64,000 nt of DNA from Subtercola sp. (GTDB lineage: Bacteria > Actinomycetota > Actinomycetes > Actinomycetales > Microbacteriaceae), in contig JAODBB010000061.1 in NCBI GenBank assembly GCA_025463745.1, positions 1 through 64,000 on the forward strand. The letters are read 5' to 3'. Both the position numbers and the translations under genes were made by a program. The notes beneath the pieces were generated by a model that saw only the letters and a list, made by a program, of their open reading frames with translations, was not told the origin of the DNA and did no database searches. Below are positions 40,427 through 50,222 of this stretch, in pieces (position 1 is the stretch's first letter; each line of letters begins with the position of its first letter).

Positions 40427-41395
40427 GTGGTAGAGCTGGGATTGTATTTCGACGGTCGCAATCCGTCGCAGTGGGGGCAGCCCTGGGGAAGGCACTATTC
40501 GTACCTTCTCGACCTCTGTTATACGGCAGACGTGTTGGGAGCGCATTCTCTGTGGTTCACAGAGCATCACGCGTACGACGACGGATATCTGCCCCAGCCG
40601 CTGATGTTCGCGATGGCTGCCGCTGCGCGAACCGAGCGTATTCGCATCGGAACCAGCGTTCTGATTCTGCCCCTGCGCCGGCCGGTGGAGGTCGCCGAGC
40701 AGGCGGCGGTTCTCGATATCGTCAGTGGCGGTCGTCTGGAACTCGGCGTCGGTGCCGGCTACGTCGCCTCGGAGTACGACCTCTACGGAGTCGATTTTCA
40801 CGGCAGGGGCTCTGCGACGCTCCGGGGTATCGAAGAGCTGCGCCAGCTCTGGCGTGGCGGGGTGATCACCCCGTCACCGCTTCAGCCGGAGATTCCCATC
40901 TGGGCCGGGGTCAGCGGCCCCCGGAGCCTCCACCGTGTAGGCGAACTCGGAGAAGGGCTGCTCCGACTCGGGCGTCAGTTCCTCCCTCCCTATTTGGACG
41001 GCATCCAGTCCTCCGGCAACGGGGCCGAACCCCGTATGACAGGGCCTGCGAACGTCTTCCTGAGTGATGACCCAGACCGCGATTGGCCGCTCATCAGACC
41101 CCATCTGGAGTATCAGTGGGGCGCCTATAACAAAGCGGATAGCCGTCTCACGGGCGGAGGAGCATTCGACGTCGACGAGTTCCGTTCCACAGGACTCACG
41201 GCCGGCTCGATGATGGGCTTCCTCGTCGCGACTCCGGAGCAGGCCGCAGCGCAACTGCGCGAGCTGATTTCAGACACTCCCGCCCGCACCGTGTACATCT
41301 GGGCGACGCTGCCGGGGTTGCCCGAGCAGCTCGCCTACCGGAACGTCGAACTCGCGGCGACTCGCCTGGCACCGTTGCTGAAGGCCAGCGTCTGA
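40427..41395 (+). CDS. LLM class (luciferase-like) flavin-dependent oxidoreductase
   Basis: HSLWFTEHHAYDDGYLPQPLMFAMAAAARTERIRIGTSVLILPLRRPVEVAEQAAVLDIVSGGRLELGVGAGY. Confidence 0.92.
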   Translation: MVELGLYFDGRNPSQWGQPWGRHYSYLLDLCYTADVLGAHSLWFTEHHAYDDGYLPQPLMFAMAAAARTERIRIGTSVLILPLRRPVEVAEQAAVLDIVSGGRLELGVGAGYVASEYDLYGVDFHGRGSATLRGIEELRQLWRGGVITPSPLQPEIPIWAGVSGPRSLHRVGELGEGLLRLGRQFLPPYLDGIQSSGNGAEPRMTGPANVFLSDDPDRDWPLIRPHLEYQWGAYNKADSRLTGGGAFDVDEFRSTGLTAGSMMGFLVATPEQAAAQLRELISDTPARTVYIWATLPGLPEQLAYRNVELAATRLAPLLKASV

Positions 41396-41401
41396 GAAGG
41401 G

Positions 41402-41881
41402 ATGGAAATGGAAACGCACGAACTAGAGCGCCGCCTCCGAGCGTTGGAGGATGAGCGTGCCATTTTGTCGACTCTGTATCGCTACGGCCATTCTCTCGAC
41501 TACGGCGACGAAGAGAGCTGGATGGACCTGTGGACTCCGACGGCCAGACTCTACTGGCCCCAGACAGACTTCATCAGCGGAACGGAGATGTTCGCCACGG
41601 TCTTTCGGGCTCACACTCACGCGCCGGAGACCTACCACAAGCACTTCCTCATCGAGCCGCTGATCAGCATCGACGGCGATCGGGCCACAGCGCAGAGCAT
41701 GTACACCCGGCTCGACAACTATGAGGGCATCCCGAAAATGCGCTCATTCGGCAGATATCTGGATGTTCTTGTGCGATGCCCTGACGGACGCTGGCGATTC
41801 GACGAACGAGTGGCGCAGATCGAAGTACTGCGACCGGGGAGTACAGACCGCCTCGCGAGCGCTGTGGATCCGACGGAGTAG
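41402..41881 (+). CDS. SnoaL/NTF2-like family protein
   Basis: LEDERAILSTLYRYGHSLDYGDEESWMDLWTPTARLYW. Confidence 0.8.
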   Translation: MEMETHELERRLRALEDERAILSTLYRYGHSLDYGDEESWMDLWTPTARLYWPQTDFISGTEMFATVFRAHTHAPETYHKHFLIEPLISIDGDRATAQSMYTRLDNYEGIPKMRSFGRYLDVLVRCPDGRWRFDERVAQIEVLRPGSTDRLASAVDPTE

Positions 41882-41923
41882 CACGTCACGTACGACCCGA
41901 TCCGCTCGTTTACACTCCCAAAC

Positions 41924-41939
41924 TAGCGAGCGGTCGGTA
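41924..41939. promoter_or_regulatory. Putative operator, regulon palindrome site 8
   Basis: tagcgagcggtcggta; upstream of SDR-P450 operon. Confidence 0.6.
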
Positions 41940-41976
41940 TAAGATTTCGGGAAGCACGGAGCCTGAGGAGGCACTT

Positions 41977-42933
41977 ATGAGCAGCACACAGTTCGACATG
42001 AACGGCCAGGTCGTCATTGTGACGGGGTCTGGTCGAGGGCTCGGACGCGAGTACGCGCTCGATTTCGCACGACGCGGTGCGGCGGTCGTCATCAATGACG
42101 TGGCGAAAGACGAGAGCGGTGATCCTCGCGGCGCCAGTGTCGTGGCAGAGATCGAGCAGCTGGGTGGCCAGGCGGTCGTGAGCGATCACGACATCATGAC
42201 GTCCGAAGGAGCGCGCGGGCTTGTCGCGACCGCGATAGATCGCTGGGGCCGTGTCGACGCGATCGTGAACAACGCAGGATTCTTGCGACCGGGTTTCATC
42301 AACGACCTGACCGATGAGAAGGTCGAACAGGTGGTCACGGTGCATCTTCTGGCGGCGATGCACACGACGCGCGCCGTCTGGCCGCACATGCAGGCGCAGG
42401 GCTACGGGCGGATCGTCTTCACGAGCTCCGCATCGTCATTCGGCCACGCCGGCAACACCCAGTACGCCGCGGCGAAGGGTGCCATGATCGGACTGGCCCG
42501 CTCGTTGGCCGAAGAGGCGCAAGCCGATGAGAACTTCGACTTCCGTGTGAACAGCATCATGCCGCAGGCGCAGTCGGTGATCGCTGTGGAGAATCCTCTG
42601 CCGGGCTCGGCGCTGGCAGAGACCCGGAAGATCATGGATCTCCTGACGCCTCGGCGTACTCCCCGCTCGGTCGCTCCGATGGTGGTGTACTTGGCGAGCC
42701 GCGAGTGCTCCGTGAACGGCGAGGCATTCACGGCCAACTCGGGAAGGTACGCACGGGTCGTCTACGGGGTGACCCAAGGATGGATCGCCCAGGCGCCGAA
42801 CGAGACCGTCGCCGAAGACATTAGCGACCACATCGACGAGATCACCGATGCCTCCGACATCTACATTCCGCAGACGATGCACGACGAGACCGCTCAGGTC
42901 TACGACCGGCTCATCGCCGCAGGCCTCATCTAG
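41977..42933 (+). CDS. SDR family oxidoreductase (MFE-2-like)
   Basis: VIVTGSGRGLGREYALDFARRGAAVVINDVAKDESGDPRGASVV, NNAG, YAAAKGAMIGLARSLAEEA. Confidence 0.92.
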   Translation: MSSTQFDMNGQVVIVTGSGRGLGREYALDFARRGAAVVINDVAKDESGDPRGASVVAEIEQLGGQAVVSDHDIMTSEGARGLVATAIDRWGRVDAIVNNAGFLRPGFINDLTDEKVEQVVTVHLLAAMHTTRAVWPHMQAQGYGRIVFTSSASSFGHAGNTQYAAAKGAMIGLARSLAEEAQADENFDFRVNSIMPQAQSVIAVENPLPGSALAETRKIMDLLTPRRTPRSVAPMVVYLASRECSVNGEAFTANSGRYARVVYGVTQGWIAQAPNETVAEDISDHIDEITDASDIYIPQTMHDETAQVYDRLIAAGLI

Positions 42934-42956
42934 GCCACCCAGAAAGGACATCAACG

Positions 42957-44171
42957 ATGACGCTCCGCACGATAGACGCGACCTGGCCATTCAAGCGCGA
43001 TTCTGCCGACCCCCTGCTTCCGCCCCCGCAGATCGCCGAAATCCGGGCAGTGGGTGATCCTGTCGAGGTGCAGATGTACGACGGCACGAAGGCCACCCTC
43101 TTCACCACCTACGATCAGGTCACCGAGATCCTGAAAAGCGCGCACTCCTCCAGCGACGGGTCGAAACCGGGCTTCCCGTACATCAGCGATTCTGCACGCG
43201 CCAATCGCGGCTCTCGGCCCACGATCGACCGCCTTGACCCGCCCGAACACGATCGCCAGCGCGGCATGTTGGCGCCCAGCTTCACAGCGAAGCGCATCCG
43301 CGAGTGGCGTCCGTCGATCGAGGCGACCGTCGAACGTCTGCTCGACACCTTGGAGCAGAAGGGCAGTGCTGACGATCTGCTCACCGAGTTCGCCGAACTC
43401 GTGCCGGCCAATGTGATCACCACATTGCTGGGGCTGCCCTTCGACAAGGCCGACTTCTTCCTCGATCGTGTGCACCGTTGGATGAACGACAAGAACGACC
43501 CGGCCGACATTGCACAGGCGATGGAGGACATCAAGGTCTACTTCGGCGAAGTGATCGATGAGCGCACGGGATCCGACGGAACCGACCTGATCAGCGTTCT
43601 TGTGCGCGAGCGTCTCGAAACCGGGCAGATCGATCGTAATCAGCTGATCATCACCCTGCACCTGCTTCTCAGCGCGGGATTCGAGACCACGGCCAACGCG
43701 ATCGCCCTGGGGGTGGTCGCGTTGCTTCAGGAGCCCGAAGCGTGGCGTGAGCTCTCTCAGACCGACGACGACGAGGTGGTCAAGAAAGCGGTTGAAGAGG
43801 TGCTCCGCTTCATCAGCCCCGCACATCAGACGCATATCCGGATCGCCAGCGCACCCGTTCCTGTCGGCCATTACACGATTCAGCCCGGTGAGGGCATCAT
43901 CGCTACGCAGTTGGGGGCGAACCACGACCCGGCACAGTTTCCCGATCCTGATCGACTCGACATCCACCGGGATGCTCGGAGCCACGTTGCCTTCGGGCTC
44001 GGTCTGCACCAGTGTCTCGGCCAGGCACTCGCCCGGCTGGAACTGCAGGTCGTGTTCTCGCAGCTGACGCACCGCTTTCCCACCATGCGGCTGGAGAAAC
44101 CCGTGACAGAGCTGACCTATCGCACCTCGTCGATCGCCTACACGGCATCGCCCGTGCCTGTGACCTGGTAG
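42957..44171 (+). CDS. Cytochrome P450 (copy 1)
   Basis: I-helix LSAGFETTANAI, EEVLRF, heme loop VAFGLGLHQCLGQALARLEL. Confidence 0.96.
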   Translation: MTLRTIDATWPFKRDSADPLLPPPQIAEIRAVGDPVEVQMYDGTKATLFTTYDQVTEILKSAHSSSDGSKPGFPYISDSARANRGSRPTIDRLDPPEHDRQRGMLAPSFTAKRIREWRPSIEATVERLLDTLEQKGSADDLLTEFAELVPANVITTLLGLPFDKADFFLDRVHRWMNDKNDPADIAQAMEDIKVYFGEVIDERTGSDGTDLISVLVRERLETGQIDRNQLIITLHLLLSAGFETTANAIALGVVALLQEPEAWRELSQTDDDEVVKKAVEEVLRFISPAHQTHIRIASAPVPVGHYTIQPGEGIIATQLGANHDPAQFPDPDRLDIHRDARSHVAFGLGLHQCLGQALARLELQVVFSQLTHRFPTMRLEKPVTELTYRTSSIAYTASPVPVTW

Positions 44172-44181
44172 GTGGAGGCAA

Positions 44182-44727
44182 TCAACGAATGAACTGATTC
44201 ACGAAGTCAGCACCGAGACCCACATTCTCGTAATGGGTTCGGGCGTTTTCGATTTTCGTGAAGACGTCTTCGACGCCGATGGGCGTTCCATCAGGGTCGA
44301 CGTAGATATATGCGCCGGTGACATGGAAGAGCGTGGCCATCTCTTCGACTCCGTCTGGGATCTCGAGCGTGTGAATGTCTCCGGGCGGCTCGAACGCGTA
44401 GCTCCCCTCTTCGGCCCACCAGCTGTGCTCGAGATAGTGCCAACGACCTCGAAGCACAGTCGCATGCACTGGGCCGGCGTGACGGTGTCGTGAGAGTATT
44501 CCGTTCTTCCGAACGCGCAGCACGTTCACGAAATATCCTTGACTGACCGACAATACGAGGGGTTTGAAGCTCACGTCTTTTGATTGAGGAACCCAGAACT
44601 TCTCGTCATCGTCGAGGTGTAGGGCGCCAGCGATCACCAGATCATCGACCATGCCGTAAGGCTGCTCACCGCGGTAGGGGATTGCCGCCTCATCCCGCGT
44701 CGTCTCGGCAGCATTTGTGGGTGTCAT
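44182..44727 (-). CDS. Cupin, 2,4'-dihydroxyacetophenone dioxygenase-like
   Basis: ILSRHRHAGPVHATVLRGRWHYLEHSWWAEEGSYAFEPPGDIHTLEIP. Confidence 0.75.
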   Translation of the reverse strand: MTPTNAAETTRDEAAIPYRGEQPYGMVDDLVIAGALHLDDDEKFWVPQSKDVSFKPLVLSVSQGYFVNVLRVRKNGILSRHRHAGPVHATVLRGRWHYLEHSWWAEEGSYAFEPPGDIHTLEIPDGVEEMATLFHVTGAYIYVDPDGTPIGVEDVFTKIENARTHYENVGLGADFVNQFIR

Positions 44728-45830
44728 AGTGTTCTCCGTTTCGTCTGGTTATCTCCCGCGAGTTCTTTCGCGGCTTGGAGTAGTCGCGGCACACCGCGTT
44801 CGAGGCGGGGGCCGAACTGGGTGTCGTAGGGTCGCTCGCCTCTCAGAAAGCGCGTGTAGATGGCTTCGGAGAAGATCGCTGCCTTCCACAAGGCGAGCAC
44901 CTGGTACCAATCCAGGTCGCTCAGGTCGAGGCTGGAGTTCAGCGCGTACCGTTCTAGCAGGTCGTCGCGGCTGAAGTACCCGGGCTGTCGGGTCACGCTG
45001 GTCAGCTCCATCGTTGTGGGCTCATGGTCGGGGCTGGCCCAGGTCGCGACGAGGTAGCCGAGGTCTGCGAGCGGATCGCCGACGGTCGCCATCTCCCAGT
45101 CGAGCAGTCCGATGACCCTGGCCGGCGCTTGGCGGCCGAACATCAGGTTGCCCGTGCGGTAGTCGCCATGCACGATCGCCGCCTTCTGGCTGGTGGGGAT
45201 GTTGCTCGCGAGCCACGCGCCGATCTCTGCAACCTCTGGCAAGTCACGCAGGGTGGCGTTCGGCCACAGCGACGCGAACCGATCGAGCTGACGCTGAAGG
45301 TAGCCGTCGGGCCGGCCGAGCGTAGCGAGTTCACCCCGTCGAAGATCGATCTGGTGCAACATGACGAGGGTGTCCACCGTTGCCTCGCATGTGGCGCGAC
45401 GCTGCTGCAGAGATGCGAGTTCTGCAGGGATGAGATCGGTTATCACAATGCCGTCGAGATACGACATGACGTAAAAAGGAACGCCGAGAATGTCGTCGGT
45501 CTCGCACGCGGCAATGATCTTCGGAACCGGCACGCCCTCTCTGCTGACGAGCGCCTGGATCCGCGCCTCGCGAATCATGTCGTGCGTCGACCTCGGCAGC
45601 GGCGGGCGTGGCCCACGCCGCAGCACGACGTCGTCGTCTCCGCGACGAATGCGATAGGTGATGTTCGATTGGCCGTCACCGATGCGTTGCCATTCGAGCG
45701 AACCGCTTCCGATGTGGTGCTCGTCGAGGAATTCGGTGACGGAGTTCACGATGAGCAGGGGAGGCGATGCAAGCTGCTTCGCCTCTGCCGCCGTCGAGAC
45801 AACGTCGACGCCATCGGGAATGCTTTGCAT
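44724..45830 (-). CDS. Aminoglycoside-phosphotransferase-like kinase (ACAD10/11-type APH)
   Basis: IGDGQSNITYRI, IVHGDYRTGNLMFG, GLLDWEMATVGDPLADLGYLV; start 45830 chosen (ORF extends to 45887). Confidence 0.9.
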   Translation of the reverse strand: MQSIPDGVDVVSTAAEAKQLASPPLLIVNSVTEFLDEHHIGSGSLEWQRIGDGQSNITYRIRRGDDDVVLRRGPRPPLPRSTHDMIREARIQALVSREGVPVPKIIAACETDDILGVPFYVMSYLDGIVITDLIPAELASLQQRRATCEATVDTLVMLHQIDLRRGELATLGRPDGYLQRQLDRFASLWPNATLRDLPEVAEIGAWLASNIPTSQKAAIVHGDYRTGNLMFGRQAPARVIGLLDWEMATVGDPLADLGYLVATWASPDHEPTTMELTSVTRQPGYFSRDDLLERYALNSSLDLSDLDWYQVLALWKAAIFSEAIYTRFLRGERPYDTQFGPRLERGVPRLLQAAKELAGDNQTKRRTL

Positions 45831-45845
45831 ATACTCACTATGGGC

Positions 45846-45860
45846 TACCGGGCGTTCGGT
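45846..45860. promoter_or_regulatory. Putative operator, regulon palindrome site 9 (degenerate)
   Basis: taccgggcgttcggt; ACCG/CGGT arms. Confidence 0.4.
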
Positions 45861-45932
45861 CACAAGGCGTGAGCGCGAAGAAAGCACAGCACAGGCGGGG
45901 CCGATTCCGTGCTTGCGCTGTCTTTCGACCGG

Positions 45933-46586
45933 CTACGTCTGCGGGCGCAGGCCGGCCGCAACGGCCAGCGGCGCGTCAGTGGCTGAAAGCACGTCATCCA
46001 GCTCTACGCCCGGCGCGAGTTCGACGAGCACGAGACCCGTCGGGGTGACGTCGATCACGGCGAGGTCGGTGATGATGCGGTCGACCACGCCCCGGCCGGT
46101 GAGTGGAAGAGTGCACTCGCGCACGATCTTCGGCGCACCGTCTCGTGCAGTGTGTTCCATGAGAATGATGACTCTTCGGGCCCCATGTACGAGGTCCATT
46201 GCACCGCCAGGGCCCTTGAGCATGCGCCCCGGAATCATCCAATTGGCCAGGTCACCGGCTTCGGAGACCTGCATCGCCCCGAGGATGGCCGCGTCGATCT
46301 TTCCCGCTCTGATCATGCCGAAGCTCATGGCAGAGTCGCAGAACACCCCGCCCGGCCGCAGCGTGACGGTCTCTTTGCCCGCGTTGATCAGATCAGGGTC
46401 GACCTCCGACTCGACGGGGTACTCCCCGACACCCAGCACTCCGTTCTCCGACTGCAGAATGACGGTGATATCAGCGGGCACGTAGTTGGGCACGAGGGTC
46501 GGCAGGCCGATGCCGAGGTTCACATACGAACCATCGTGCAACTCGAGGGCTGCGCGAGCGGCCATCTCGTTGCGGCTCAGCTTCAT
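45933..46586 (-). CDS. 3-oxoacid CoA-transferase subunit B
   Basis: [43 protein letters not shown]. Confidence 0.93.
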   Translation of the reverse strand: MKLSRNEMAARAALELHDGSYVNLGIGLPTLVPNYVPADITVILQSENGVLGVGEYPVESEVDPDLINAGKETVTLRPGGVFCDSAMSFGMIRAGKIDAAILGAMQVSEAGDLANWMIPGRMLKGPGGAMDLVHGARRVIILMEHTARDGAPKIVRECTLPLTGRGVVDRIITDLAVIDVTPTGLVLVELAPGVELDDVLSATDAPLAVAAGLRPQT

Positions 46587-47368
46587 CGGTGCGCCAGCTG
46601 CTCGAGGCGCACCGTGCGTCGCTCGATCGGCTTCGTGATGTCAGTGCCCACTTCGACGATGCGGTGAACGTAGATGCCAGGAAGATGGATGAGGTCGCCG
46701 TCGATCTCGCCAGGTTCGACCAGCGTCTCGACTTGGGCGATGCAGATGCGGCCGGCCATTGCCGCCAGCGGATTGAAGTTGCGGGCGGACTTGTTGAATA
46801 CCAGGTTTCCGTGCCGATCGCCGAGTTTGGCATGTACGAGAGAGAAGTCGGTGGTGATTGCTTCTTCGAGAACGAACGTGGTCTGTTCGCCGTGCAATTC
46901 GAACACTCGCGTGTCTTTGGGCGCGGAGACGACGCTGATTCCACCCTTACCGTCGTAGAGCTGCGGAATGCCGCCCAGTTCGACGGGCGTTCCCACGCCC
47001 GTCTGTGTGTAAAAGCCCGCGATGCCGGATCCGCCGGCCCGAAGCCGCTCGGCAAGAGTGCCCTGCGGGGTGAGTTCCACTTCGAGTTCGCCGGCGAAGA
47101 TCTGCCGCTCGAACTCCTTGTTCTCGCCGACGTACGAGGAGGTCATCTTGCTGATCCGGCCGTTGGAGAGCAGTATTCCGAGCCCCCAGTCGTCGATGCC
47201 GCAGTTGTTGCTGAAAACATGCAGCCTGTTCACGCCTGATTCGAGCACGGCTTCGATGAGTTGCATCGGGTTGCCGCACAGGCCGAAGCCGCCCACAGCG
47301 AGAGATGATCCTGACGAGATGTCGCTGACCGCTTCGCGTGCCGTCGCGACGGTTTTGTCGAGACCCAT
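46583..47368 (-). CDS. 3-oxoacid CoA-transferase subunit A
   Basis: [53 protein letters not shown]. Confidence 0.93.
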   Translation of the reverse strand: MGLDKTVATAREAVSDISSGSSLAVGGFGLCGNPMQLIEAVLESGVNRLHVFSNNCGIDDWGLGILLSNGRISKMTSSYVGENKEFERQIFAGELEVELTPQGTLAERLRAGGSGIAGFYTQTGVGTPVELGGIPQLYDGKGGISVVSAPKDTRVFELHGEQTTFVLEEAITTDFSLVHAKLGDRHGNLVFNKSARNFNPLAAMAGRICIAQVETLVEPGEIDGDLIHLPGIYVHRIVEVGTDITKPIERRTVRLEQLAHR

Positions 47369-47512
47369 CTCGATATACCTCCATTGGTTGAAGCGCGTGA
47401 TCGGGTCGAGCTGGAGCGGCGTGTGCTTGACACCCGCTGACCAATGTAATCAAACTTATCTGACCGGGCCCCCCGTTCGATCTAATCAAGCTGTTCTTCC
47501 GAGAGGCGACCC

Positions 47513-48295
47513 GTGGCTGTTGACGAGAGCACAGGCGGTCGCTTGGCAGGCCGGGCGGCCATCGTCACCGGTGCCAGCCGGGGCATAGGTCTGGCGATCG
47601 TGAGACGACTGGTGGCCGAGGGGGCGCAGGTGTGCATGACGGCGCGTAACGCCGAGCAGCTCGGGGCAGCAGCATCCACCCTCGACCCGGATAGTGTGCT
47701 GCCGATCGTCGGCAAGGCGAATGATCCGGTCGCCCGGGCCGCCGTGCTCGCGAAGGTGGCCGAACGATTCGGCCGCCTCGACATCCTCGTGAACAACGTC
47801 GCCATCAGCCCGGCCTACGGCCAGTTGATCGACCTCGATCTCGAAGCAGCGCGAAAGATCATCGACGTCAACGTGCTGAGCACTCTCGCCTGGACTCAGG
47901 CCGTGTGGCACGACCCCGCTCTCGGCTTTCGTGAGCATGGCGGCAGCGTGATCAACATTTCGTCGGTGGCCGGCGAGGTGCCTTCGCCTGGCATCGGCAT
48001 GTACGGCGTGAGCAAGGCCGCCATCGCGCACCTCACTCGCACCCTCGCAGCAGAGCTCGGGCCCGACGTGCGGGTGAACGCCGTGGCTCCCGCCATCGTC
48101 AAGACTCAATTCGCTCGGGTGCTCTACGAGGGGAGAGAAGACGAAGTCGCGGCGATGTACCCTCTGAAGCGACTCGGCACGCCCGAAGACGTTGCGTCGA
48201 CCGTCGCATTTCTCGCGTCTCCCGACGCTTCATGGATCACCGGCCAGGTCGTGACGCTCGACGGCGGCCTCCTGTCGGCAGGTGGCCGGGCATGA
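47513..48295 (+). CDS. SDR family oxidoreductase
   Basis: AIVTGASRGIGLAIVRRLVAEGAQV, NNVAISP, YGVSKAAIAHLTRTLAAELG; GTG start. Confidence 0.92.
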   Translation: MAVDESTGGRLAGRAAIVTGASRGIGLAIVRRLVAEGAQVCMTARNAEQLGAAASTLDPDSVLPIVGKANDPVARAAVLAKVAERFGRLDILVNNVAISPAYGQLIDLDLEAARKIIDVNVLSTLAWTQAVWHDPALGFREHGGSVINISSVAGEVPSPGIGMYGVSKAAIAHLTRTLAAELGPDVRVNAVAPAIVKTQFARVLYEGREDEVAAMYPLKRLGTPEDVASTVAFLASPDASWITGQVVTLDGGLLSAGGRA

Positions 48296-49524
48296 GCGAT
48301 TCGCACACGAGTGATTCGATGCAGATGAGTGATTCCATCAGCGCTGACGAGTTCGAACGCCTGCGGGTGCGCACTCGAGCGTTCATTCGTGAGGTAGTCA
48401 TTCCGCACGAACCGGCTCCGGGTGAGCGTCTCGCTCCGGATGTTCGGCAGAGCCTCCAGGCGTCGGCCCGCGACGCAGGGGTCTTCGCCCCGCTGGCCCC
48501 GAAGGAGTTCGGCGGGCATGCGTTGCCGATCGAGTACTGGTCGCCTCTTCTGCAAGAGGCCGGCTACTCGCCGATCGGCCCGTCGGCCCTGAACTGCATG
48601 GCGCCCGACGAGGCCAACATGCACCTGCTCAACCTGATCGCGACGCCCGCTCAGCGTCGCCGGTATCTCGGGCCCGTCGCCCGTGGCGAGATGCGGTCGT
48701 GCTTCGCAATGACCGAGCCGCACCCGGGTGCCGGCTCCGACCCGTCTGCATTGCTCACGGTGGCTTCGAGGGTCGAGGGCGGCTGGCTCATCAATGGCGA
48801 AAAGCGCTTCATCAGCGGAGCCGACGGTGCGGGCTTCGCCATCGTCATGGCTCGAAACGATGCGAGTGAGGGCGTGCCCGAGGGGGCGACCATGCTGCTG
48901 GTCGATCACGATAACCCGGGCATGGAGGTGGGTGCGCACATCCGCACCATCGATCGGGCCATCGACGGCGGGCATCCGTATGTGTCATTCCACGACTGCT
49001 TCGTCACTGACGATGCGATTCTGGGCGAGCCGGGCAAGGGCTTTCGTTACGCACAGGTGCGGCTCGCGCCGGCCCGGCTCACGCACTGCATGCGCTGGCT
49101 CGGCCTCGCCCGGCGCTCACTCGACATCACCCTCGATCGTGCGAACGAGCGGGTCATCTTCGGGGCGCCGATCTCCGAGCTGGGCATCGCTCAAGATCTC
49201 ATCGCACGCGCCGTGATCGATATCGAGACCAGTGACGCGATCATCACGAAGACGGCCGCCGTGCTGGCCAGCAATCCGCGAGCCGGGTCGGCGCTCTCGT
49301 CGGTGGCGAAGGTGCATTGCTCGGAGGCGATCAACCGCGTCATCGACACCTGCATCCAGCTCTGCGGCGGTGATGGCGTCTCAGATGAGCTGCCGCTGTC
49401 GTCGTACCTGAATGAGGTGCGGCCCTTTCGCATCTACGACGGCTCGAACGAAACCCACAAATGGGCGATCGCCCGGCGCTCAGCCAAGGCGCGGCGCCGC
49501 GAAACGGAACAGCCGCCCGCATAG
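48292..49524 (+). CDS. Acyl-CoA dehydrogenase (ACAD10/11-like)
   Basis: CFAMTEPHPGAGSDPSALLTVA, INGEKRFISGADGAGFAIVMARND, CGGDGVSDELPLSSYLNEVRPFRIYDGSNETH. Confidence 0.92.
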   Translation: MSDSHTSDSMQMSDSISADEFERLRVRTRAFIREVVIPHEPAPGERLAPDVRQSLQASARDAGVFAPLAPKEFGGHALPIEYWSPLLQEAGYSPIGPSALNCMAPDEANMHLLNLIATPAQRRRYLGPVARGEMRSCFAMTEPHPGAGSDPSALLTVASRVEGGWLINGEKRFISGADGAGFAIVMARNDASEGVPEGATMLLVDHDNPGMEVGAHIRTIDRAIDGGHPYVSFHDCFVTDDAILGEPGKGFRYAQVRLAPARLTHCMRWLGLARRSLDITLDRANERVIFGAPISELGIAQDLIARAVIDIETSDAIITKTAAVLASNPRAGSALSSVAKVHCSEAINRVIDTCIQLCGGDGVSDELPLSSYLNEVRPFRIYDGSNETHKWAIARRSAKARRRETEQPPA

Positions 49525-49535
49525 GTCGTGTTCGC

Positions 49536-50090
49536 TCACTCCTGACCGGCGGATGCCTCGTTGCCTTCCGAATCGCGTCGGAACACTCGCACGCGATTGA
49601 CGATTCCTTCGCGGTCGAAAACGAAAGCGGTATAGCCCTGGCCGTCTTCGTCGAGCCGCCGGAGCATGATGTGCAGAATCTCGTCGGAAGTCGTGTCGCG
49701 GCTCAGCCGATAGTGAGTGCGCTCGTCGCCGGAAATCAGCCGAACGATGCCGTACGGCTTGCCGACCTCGAAGTCTCGCCGCATCGTGCCGCTCGTGGCC
49801 TTGATCCGGTCTCGGAAGGCAGCGACTGAATCTGCGACATCGGAACCATCGTTCGTGATGATCTCTCTCACCAGGTAGGGCTGCCATTCGGTGTCGTCGA
49901 ACTTCGTGCGATATCCCATGCGCATGACCGGGTCATCACCGTACAAGACCTCATAGTCTTGAACACCATCGTCAGTGCGAATGGTGATGATCTCCTCGCC
50001 CACCTCATCGGGCTCGTAGACGCCCGATTCGTAGTTCCATACCTTCGAGCCTTCAGGCGCGATGCGCCAGGTACCGTCGAATCCGCTCAT
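49536..50090 (-). CDS. Uncharacterised protein, paralogue of 39133..39656 product
   Basis: MSGFDGTWRIAPEGSKVWNYESGVYEPDEVGEEIITIRTDDGVQDYEVLYG. Confidence 0.85.
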   Translation of the reverse strand: MSGFDGTWRIAPEGSKVWNYESGVYEPDEVGEEIITIRTDDGVQDYEVLYGDDPVMRMGYRTKFDDTEWQPYLVREIITNDGSDVADSVAAFRDRIKATSGTMRRDFEVGKPYGIVRLISGDERTHYRLSRDTTSDEILHIMLRRLDEDGQGYTAFVFDREGIVNRVRVFRRDSEGNEASAGQE

Positions 50091-50116
50091 ATGGTGCTCC
50101 TTCATTTCTCGTACAG

Positions 50117-50137
50117 TACCGACCGAGCGATCGCTTA
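50117..50137. promoter_or_regulatory. Putative operator, regulon palindrome site 10
   Basis: taccgaccgagcgatcgctta, near-identical to site 1; 27 bp upstream of 50090 start. Confidence 0.7.
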
Positions 50138-50222
50138 CGCTAGCGCGGACGCGCGAATGATTCGTGTCAATCGCCCCGCGGCCTTGGTGAAGCGCGAAAC
50201 ACCGACACTTATACTTAGCCTC

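Noticed and set aside
47462-47480. gaccgggccccccgttcga in the divergent CoA-transferase/SDR gap as a 15th operator
   Set aside because: Too degenerate compared with the other sites; positionally plausible but not supported by symmetry.
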